Source: Acidimicrobiia bacterium (GTDB taxonomy: Bacteria > Actinomycetota > Acidimicrobiia > Spongiisociales > UBA5794). From it: a DNA stretch of 64,000 bases. Under the pieces are notes generated by a model. That model did not search any database. It had not been told where the DNA came from and saw nothing but the letters and a program-made list of their open reading frames with translations. Shown piece after piece: positions 59,308-64,000 of this stretch. Position 1 is the stretch's first letter, and every line of letters begins with the position of its first letter. The DNA is taken from contig JAWKJB010000001.1 of the NCBI GenBank assembly GCA_041393965.1, positions 620,001 to 684,000 of the forward strand. The letters run 5' to 3'. The translations under genes were made by a program, and so were the position numbers.

Positions 59308-59499
59308 ATGTCTGACATCCTGAAAGCATCGCGGCCCAAGGGCCGTTCCCGTCGTCCGAAAACCTACGACGAGGACCGCACCTGTGCGGTGTCTGGCTGC
59401 ACCACGCAACTGTCCCGATACAACCGTGCGGAGTTCTGCCACACCCACCGCCCGGTGCGCTACCCGCGCCTGCGAGGAGTCCTCACCTCAGAGGAGTGA
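59308..59499 (+). CDS. 63-residue Arg/Lys-rich putative zinc-knuckle protein
   Basis: MSDILKASRPKGRSRRPKTY is a basic tail; CAVSGCTTQLSRYNRAEFCHTH offers four zinc ligands (C-x4-C, C-x-x-H), and PVRYPRLRGVL ends the protein. Size, charge and knuckle suggest nucleic acid or ribosome binding, but the family is not recognised. ATG 59308 fits the start of the conserved part; a weak AAAGG lies 15 bases upstream. A near-consensus promoter drives it. Confidence 0.65.
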   Translation: MSDILKASRPKGRSRRPKTYDEDRTCAVSGCTTQLSRYNRAEFCHTHRPVRYPRLRGVLTSEE

Positions 59500-59507
59500 A
59501 AGCCGCA

Positions 59508-59527
59508 GTTGACCGCCAACGGTCAAC
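59508..59527. terminator. hairpin between convergent genes
   Basis: GTTGACC (59508-59514) pairs with GGTCAAC (59521-59527) around six bases, between the stop codons of the small zinc protein and the aminotransferase. The stem runs into the last codons of the aminotransferase. Confidence 0.45.
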
Positions 59528-60797
59528 CGTTCTTCTCGTAGGTCCTGATCGCGTCTGCGAGGATGTCGATGCCCCGGTCGAGATCCTCCGGCGAGACATT
59601 GAGCGGCGGAATGAACCGGATGACATTCGCTCCGGGACCGCAGTTGAGGATGAACAGGCCGGCATCCCGTGCGTGGGCAGCGATCGCCGTGAAGGCTTCA
59701 GCGTTCGGTGAACCGTCAGCCGTGACGAGTTCGATCCCGATCATGAGGCCGAGACCACGGACATCACCGATGGTTTGGTGCGTTTCGCGCAGCTCGTTCC
59801 ATCGGTCGAATGCATGTGCGGAGGCCTCACCGACGGTTGGGACGACCTCCATGAGTCCCTCGACGGTGGCGGCAGCTGCCGCGCACGAGACGGGGTTTCC
59901 ACCGAAGGTCGTTCCGTGCGATCCCGGTGGCCACTGATCGAGGATGTCGGCCGATGCCCCAACGGCGGACAGCGGAAGTCCGTTTGCGATCGCCTTGCCC
60001 ATCACCAGGACATCAGGCTTGATGTCGTACACCTGAGAGGTGAACCAGTCCCCGGTGCGGCCGAATCCGGTTTGGACCTCGTCGAAGACCAGCAGGATCC
60101 CGTGCTCGTCTGCGATCGTACGCAGCGCGCCGAGGAAGGCACGGCCGCCCGGGTAGTAGCCACCCTCGCCCTGCATCGGCTCGACAAGGAACGCGGCGAC
60201 TTCGCCCGGTGTCACTTCGTGGCGGAACTTGAATTCGAGCTCGCGCAGCGCGTAGGCGTCAGCTTCCTCCTGTGACATGCGCCATGCGTACGGGTGGGGA
60301 TACGGCGTGACGAATGTCGACGGAAGCAGCGGGTGGTAGCCCTGCCGATACTTGGCTTTCGAGGTGGTGTAGGTGACCGAACCGATCGTCCTTCCGTGGA
60401 AGCCGCCCCGGAAGGTGATGATCCCTTGCCGGCCGGTGACCCTACGAGCGAGCTTCATCGAGGCTTCGACGGCCTCGGCGCCCGAGTTCATGAAGAAGAG
60501 CTTGTCGATCCCATCGGGAGCGATGCCGACGATTGCTTCGGCCGCCGTCACGATCGGTTCGTACAAGAACGCGCCCCCCGCATGCCAGAGCTTGTGAAGC
60601 TGGGCTTGGGCGGCGCCAACGACGGCGTCGGGTCGATGGCCGAGGTTGGTCACGGCGATCCCGCATGCGAAATCGAGGTACTGCTTGCCATCGGCGCCCG
60701 TCACCCAACTGCCCTTCCCATCGACGATCTCGATATCCGAGTCGAGGGTGATCACTGGTGCGATGATGTCGTGGAATCGTTTCTGAAGGCTGGTCAT
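59523..60797 (-). CDS. class III aminotransferase (4-aminobutyrate aminotransferase-like)
   Basis: 424 residues, fold type I. SDIEIVDGKGSWVTGADGKQ opens the family; MNSGAEAVEASMKLARRVTG, GGFHGRTIGSVTYT, LLVFDEVQTGFGRTG (PLP Asp) and VMGKAIANGLPLSAV (PLP Lys) follow. It resembles GabT-type 4-aminobutyrate/2-oxoglutarate aminotransferases, though other omega-amino donors are possible. AAGGAG precedes ATG 60797. The 195 bases between it and the next gene contain no further ORF; I see only its probable promoter region. Confidence 0.9.
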   Translation of the reverse strand: MTSLQKRFHDIIAPVITLDSDIEIVDGKGSWVTGADGKQYLDFACGIAVTNLGHRPDAVVGAAQAQLHKLWHAGGAFLYEPIVTAAEAIVGIAPDGIDKLFFMNSGAEAVEASMKLARRVTGRQGIITFRGGFHGRTIGSVTYTTSKAKYRQGYHPLLPSTFVTPYPHPYAWRMSQEEADAYALRELEFKFRHEVTPGEVAAFLVEPMQGEGGYYPGGRAFLGALRTIADEHGILLVFDEVQTGFGRTGDWFTSQVYDIKPDVLVMGKAIANGLPLSAVGASADILDQWPPGSHGTTFGGNPVSCAAAAATVEGLMEVVPTVGEASAHAFDRWNELRETHQTIGDVRGLGLMIGIELVTADGSPNAEAFTAIAAHARDAGLFILNCGPGANVIRFIPPLNVSPEDLDRGIDILADAIRTYEKNG

Positions 60798-60992
60798 GGC
60801 TGCTCCTTGGAACGCGAGGTGGATGTCTTGCGGAACTGTCGACCGCTACGGAGCTGCGAAGAGATGACGCCGATCGGTGCGTGGTGCGGTTGCCATGCCG
60901 AGATACTAGCGCTCAACCGTGCCCCATCCCACGGCGTTCGTCACGCTCGGGCCGACCCGGGCAGCGGTTTGTGCCGTGTGTTCCGCGACGGG

Positions 60993-61844
60993 TCAAGTCC
61001 CGGTGAACTCCGGTGGGCGTTTCTCGTGGAAGGCGGTGATGGCTTCGATGAGGTCGTTGGAGGTGATGAAGGCCGCGTTCCAGAGGGCGACATAGTCGAG
61101 GCCCTCCTTGACGGTCCGGCCGTGCCCTGCCCTCAGGACCGCCTTTGAACCTTGCACCGCGAGTGGGGAGTTCGCTGCGATGGCCCGTGCAACATCGCAT
61201 GCCAGCTGGTGGACCTCACTGGCATCGCCTGCGATGCGACTGATGAGCCCCATCTCGAATGCCTCGTCGGCACCGAAATCCTCTCCGGTGTACACGATCT
61301 CGGCAACCCGGCCCGGGTTGATGATCTCGGGGAGGCGTTGGAGCGTTCCGACATCTGCGACCATCGCCATCTTGGTCTCGCGTACCGAGAACACGGTGTC
61401 GTCCGCCGCGAATCGGATGTCGCAGGCGGTGATGAGGTCGACCCCCGCACCGATGCAGTAGCCGTGGATCGCTGCGATGACCGGCTTCGGGCAGTCGGCA
61501 ACCGAGGTGATGGCTCGTTGCAGGTGCTTGACCGATGCGTACAGCGCCCGTTTGGCATCGACATCGGACCGGGGCGCTGCAGAGCCTTCCGCGAGTCCGG
61601 CACCTCCGATGAGTGACCCACCGAACACCTTGAGGTCGATGCCGACGGTGAACGCCTCGCCTCGCGCGGCGATCACGACAGCTCTGATCTCCGGATCGTC
61701 CCCGAGCTGTCCGATGATCGTGGGAAGGTCCTCCCAGAACTCCAGGGCGAACGCGTTGCGTGCTTCGGGACGGTCGAGCCACACGGTCGCCACGGAACCT
61801 TCGATCTCGACGGTCAGCACATCTGAGTGGTGGTAGGTCGTCAT
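60993..61844 (-). CDS. crotonase-family protein, dienoyl-CoA isomerase-like
   Basis: 283 residues. ATVWLDRPEARNAFALEFWE and GEAFTVGIDLKVFGGSL open the fold; HGYCIGAGVDLITACDIRFA, then VRETKMAMVADVGTLQRLP, keep the Asp, Glu and Asp that are catalytic in delta3,5-delta2,4-dienoyl-CoA isomerase (ECH1), including the diagnostic ADVGTLQRLP. It would help degrade unsaturated fatty acids. ATG 61844 has TACGCT at 61853-61858, eight bases upstream, without a ribosome site. Confidence 0.88.
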   Translation of the reverse strand: MTTYHHSDVLTVEIEGSVATVWLDRPEARNAFALEFWEDLPTIIGQLGDDPEIRAVVIAARGEAFTVGIDLKVFGGSLIGGAGLAEGSAAPRSDVDAKRALYASVKHLQRAITSVADCPKPVIAAIHGYCIGAGVDLITACDIRFAADDTVFSVRETKMAMVADVGTLQRLPEIINPGRVAEIVYTGEDFGADEAFEMGLISRIAGDASEVHQLACDVARAIAANSPLAVQGSKAVLRAGHGRTVKEGLDYVALWNAAFITSNDLIEAITAFHEKRPPEFTGT

Positions 61845-61937
61845 GGTGGCCAAGCGTAGTTCCGGTTCGGGAACCGGAACGGGAGGCGTGGGCGTCGTAC
61901 AACCGGAACCGCTGCGCGAGCGATTGAGGAGGCGGAC

Positions 61938-62897
61938 ATGGACACCACGAGAATCATGCGACGGCCCGGATGGTGGAAGGTGACGCCCCTGGTCCTCGTC
62001 GCGTCGATGATCATTGCGGCCTGCTCGTCGAGCAACGATTCGGCATCCGAGATACCCGCCGGGGAGTACCTTGCCGATCTTGATGGCCGAACGGGTGAGC
62101 CTGCGCTCGACGCAGGGACAATGGCCGTGCCCGACATCGGTCTTGAGACGACGAGTGCTTTCGCCGCACGGTACGACTCCACCGGCGAAAGCACCATGTT
62201 TGACGCAAAGGTGATTCGCGACGGCCGCGTCGACATCCGAATCCCGGAAGGGTCCTTCGATGTCCGGGGGTCGGACCTGCGGGCGCTCGCTTCCGAGCTC
62301 GGCGGCTATGTCTCGTCTGGCGAGAGCCATCTCGAGGAACTCGAGGAGAACCGGTATGCCGTTGGCTGGTTCACCCTGAGGATCCCATCCGAGCGTTTCG
62401 AAGCTGCCGTCGCGAGAGTCGAAGGTCTCGGGGAGCGGATCTCGTCGTCGCTGTCGAGCCAGGATGTCTCGGACCAGTATGTCGATCTCGAGGGTCGGCT
62501 GCGCTACTGGCGCCAGCAGGAGGTCTTCTACACGGGTCTCCTGTCGGAAGCTCAAGACATCGACGATCTCGTCGCCATCCAGGTCCAGATGCAGGATGTG
62601 CTGCTCAACATCGAACAGATCGAAGGGCAGCTCCAGTACCTCGACGGTCGCACTTCATTCGCAAGCCTTACCGTGGGACTCACCGAAGTGCCCGACGAGG
62701 TTGCGCCGCCGGTCGTCACCGAGCCCGGAACGATCGCCAAGGCCTTCGAGCAGGCAGGTGAGGTGCTGCTTGCAACCGTGGCCTTCCTGATCGTCGCCGC
62801 TGCCGTGGTGATTCCGGTTGCGATGCTCGCGCTGCTCGTCTGGTTGATCTTCCGCCTGTTCAACCCTCGCCGCAAGGAACGCCCCGCCGAAGGCTGA
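61938..62897 (+). CDS. DUF4349-domain lipoprotein
   Basis: 319 residues. Signal peptide with lipobox ending SMIIAAC (Cys about residue 30), then a DUF4349 domain (KVIRDGRVDIRIPEGSFDVR, WFTLRIPSERFEAAVARVEG, SQDVSDQYVDLEGRL), a coiled stretch and a C-terminal membrane span (VLLATVAFLIVAAAVVIPVA) followed by a basic tail. So both ends may be membrane-attached. GGAGG precedes the ATG. Function of DUF4349 is not established. Confidence 0.88.
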   Translation: MDTTRIMRRPGWWKVTPLVLVASMIIAACSSSNDSASEIPAGEYLADLDGRTGEPALDAGTMAVPDIGLETTSAFAARYDSTGESTMFDAKVIRDGRVDIRIPEGSFDVRGSDLRALASELGGYVSSGESHLEELEENRYAVGWFTLRIPSERFEAAVARVEGLGERISSSLSSQDVSDQYVDLEGRLRYWRQQEVFYTGLLSEAQDIDDLVAIQVQMQDVLLNIEQIEGQLQYLDGRTSFASLTVGLTEVPDEVAPPVVTEPGTIAKAFEQAGEVLLATVAFLIVAAAVVIPVAMLALLVWLIFRLFNPRRKERPAEG

Positions 62898-62904
62898 GCG
62901 TCGA

Positions 62905-63516
62905 CTACACCTTCAGGGAGAACGGTGGATATCGGTCGGTGAGGGCTGCACCGTACGCCCACGCACGGGCCCACCACTGGTGGAACCCGACGAAGTAGTA
63001 GTGGAGGGGCAACGGGAGGGAGCCGGTGACGAGCACCCACACAAAGCCGAACCACGCAACGATGATGGTGCCGAGGGTCAGCCAGGCGAGTACGAAGAAG
63101 TGCGGCACCGCGAGGAGCCACCGGATGAGCACGATGCCGCAGAAGGCGAGGACGCGACTCTGCGGCTCTGGGGCCTCCACGACCTCGACCTGGGCCGGAT
63201 GGTTCTCATCGGTTCCGAAGGTTGGATATGCATCCGTCGTGCCGGTGAACCATGCGAAGGATCGACTGATCCACTCGAGGAAGATCAATTCGATGTTTTC
63301 GACCCAGTAGGGCTTACCGCCGGTGAAGAGGATGTACCAGTAGCCGATCCACACCACAACGACGACGGCGATGCTGTAGAGGAACAGCAAGATGATGTGC
63401 GGCAGCAACAGGATCGGTTTGATCAGCAGCACCCCGAGTGCTGCAAGTCCTCGGCTTCGCTGCTCGTCGTCCACCGGCGACACGAACTCCACCGGGTAGC
63501 TGGCCTTTTCCGTCAT
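62905..63516 (-). CDS. DUF4389-domain membrane protein
   Basis: 203 residues with two homologous halves, each with a pair of long membrane spans followed by an aromatic amphipathic segment (PYWVENIELIFLEWISRSFA; HYYFVGFHQWWARAWAYGAA) and a YPxF motif (DAYPTF, DRYPPF). This is the DUF4389 pattern. Function unknown. GAGGTGG lies two bases before ATG 63516, and the start overlaps the end of the AlbA-domain gene by four bases. Confidence 0.85.
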   Translation of the reverse strand: MTEKASYPVEFVSPVDDEQRSRGLAALGVLLIKPILLLPHIILLFLYSIAVVVVVWIGYWYILFTGGKPYWVENIELIFLEWISRSFAWFTGTTDAYPTFGTDENHPAQVEVVEAPEPQSRVLAFCGIVLIRWLLAVPHFFVLAWLTLGTIIVAWFGFVWVLVTGSLPLPLHYYFVGFHQWWARAWAYGAALTDRYPPFSLKV

Positions 63517-64000
63517 TTCCACCTCGTCTGCCGGTATTCGGCGAACTCGTCCGTCAAGAGCTTCCGCGTCGAGTTTCCCATACGAACATAGAAATCCGCA
63601 GTTCGTTGCCCGCCGGGTTCGTCGAGAAACACCGGGCGGTCCGACGGTTCCACACGCACGACGACGACATGTTCGTCCCCAGCGGGTTCGAACCGGGTCG
63701 AGACGCTCGCAAGCGCCGGCTTGCCGAGGGTCTCTTGGAGATAGTCGTTGAGCCACAGCTCGAATCGGTCATGATCCGGCTCCTTCATCAGCGCAAGGTC
63801 GTTTGCGAGCCCCACGGGGGATCCGTCATCGTCGACTCCGATCACGAGGAGTCCACCCTCGGCGTTGAGGAACCCTGCCACCGTTCGGGCGATTGCGAGC
63901 TCCATTCGCTCGTCGCGGGTCTGGGTGTGCAGGTTCCAACGGGCGGTCGACTTGAACTCCACCGAAGCCGATTCGCCAGCGGCGAGGATCGCTTCGATGG
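63513..64000 (-). CDS. AlbA/Schlafen-like putative DNA-binding protein, partial (5' end outside window)
   Basis: The frame stays open to the window edge and reads AIEAILAAGESASVEFKSTA, then ELAIARTVAGFLNAEGGLLV and GVDDDGSPVGLANDL, the AlbA_2 (Schlafen) core with its GExxxVEFK and NxxGGxLxIGVxDDG motifs. A GTG at 63962 lies within the GExxxVEFK motif and so cannot be the true start. Members are often regulators or defence-related. The C-terminal part (FYVRMGNSTRKLLTDEFAEY) also fits the family. Here it heads at least a two-gene operon. Confidence 0.82.
   Translation of the reverse strand, partial: IEAILAAGESASVEFKSTARWNLHTQTRDERMELAIARTVAGFLNAEGGLLVIGVDDDGSPVGLANDLALMKEPDHDRFELWLNDYLQETLGKPALASVSTRFEPAGDEHVVVVRVEPSDRPVFLDEPGGQRTADFYVRMGNSTRKLLTDEFAEYRQTRWK

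Overview
The window is GC-rich (about two thirds G+C by eye), uses GTG and TTG starts freely, and carries genes typical of Actinobacteria: two DUF222/13E12 HNH nucleases, a SARP/AfsR regulator, glpX, an AccE-like small subunit with methylmalonyl-CoA epimerase, and an ask gene with an internal beta-subunit start. The most likely source is a high-GC actinobacterium, perhaps of the class Acidimicrobiia; the class is inference from protein style only. Coding density is very high, and no stretch longer than 300 bases is left unexplained.

Layout. 1-4.6 kb: two divergent, homologous EamA permeases, an Asp-rich repeat protein, an M23 peptidase, dodecin, a small membrane protein, heptanucleotide repeats and a nitroreductase. 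4.6-10.0 kb: dgt and a PhnD-PhnC-PhnE-like ABC importer whose permease is about three times the usual size. 10.0-13.4 kb: HAD nucleotidase and dnaX, divergent from ybaB-recR. 13.4-16.7 kb: an SOS-boxed HNH nuclease, an HsdR remnant, an ECF sigma factor with a membrane partner, and a 123-bp imperfect palindrome. 16.7-20.9 kb: glpX-thiolase, epimerase-AccE-like, and a histidine kinase. 20.9-26.4 kb: a his operon (G-B-H-F-AIE-D) behind a histidine-rich leader peptide and attenuator, with HisA, HisI and HisE fused. 26.4-30.6 kb: PHP phosphatase, small membrane protein, ask-asd, and a crotonase. 30.7-33.2 kb: a second HNH gene broken by an IS3-family remnant flanked by 286-bp direct repeats. 33.2-36.7 kb: YdhR-like protein and a SARP/NB-ARC regulator. 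36.7-43.6 kb: an ABC-2 exporter divergent from a TetR gene and a heterodimeric ABC exporter, sharing a palindromic operator. 43.6-46.7 kb: cbs, cystathionine lyase/synthase and rsgA. 46.8-50.1 kb: Fur-family regulator and CbiMNQO metal importer with a 7-1-7 operator, and a PPOX protein. 50.3-64 kb: class V aminotransferase, LCP protein, ilvD, a SelW-like selenoprotein with an in-frame UGA, phosphoribosyltransferase, IMPase-amidohydrolase pair, lnt, a small zinc protein, gabT-like aminotransferase, crotonase, DUF4349 lipoprotein, DUF4389 protein and a partial AlbA protein.

Two themes cut across the window. First, most genes that open a transcription unit have a TAnnnT hexamer 6-9 bases before the start codon and no Shine-Dalgarno sequence, the signature of leaderless mRNA, whereas genes inside operons overlap their upstream neighbour by 1-8 bases. 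Second, several control devices can be read directly: a his attenuator, a LexA box, a TetR operator, a Fur-type operator and hairpins around the PhnD-like gene. The points most worth a second look are the selenocysteine codon at 54315, the HisA-HisI-HisE fusion, the oversized PhnE-like permease, the his leader, the SOS-controlled HNH gene and the IS-linked duplication.
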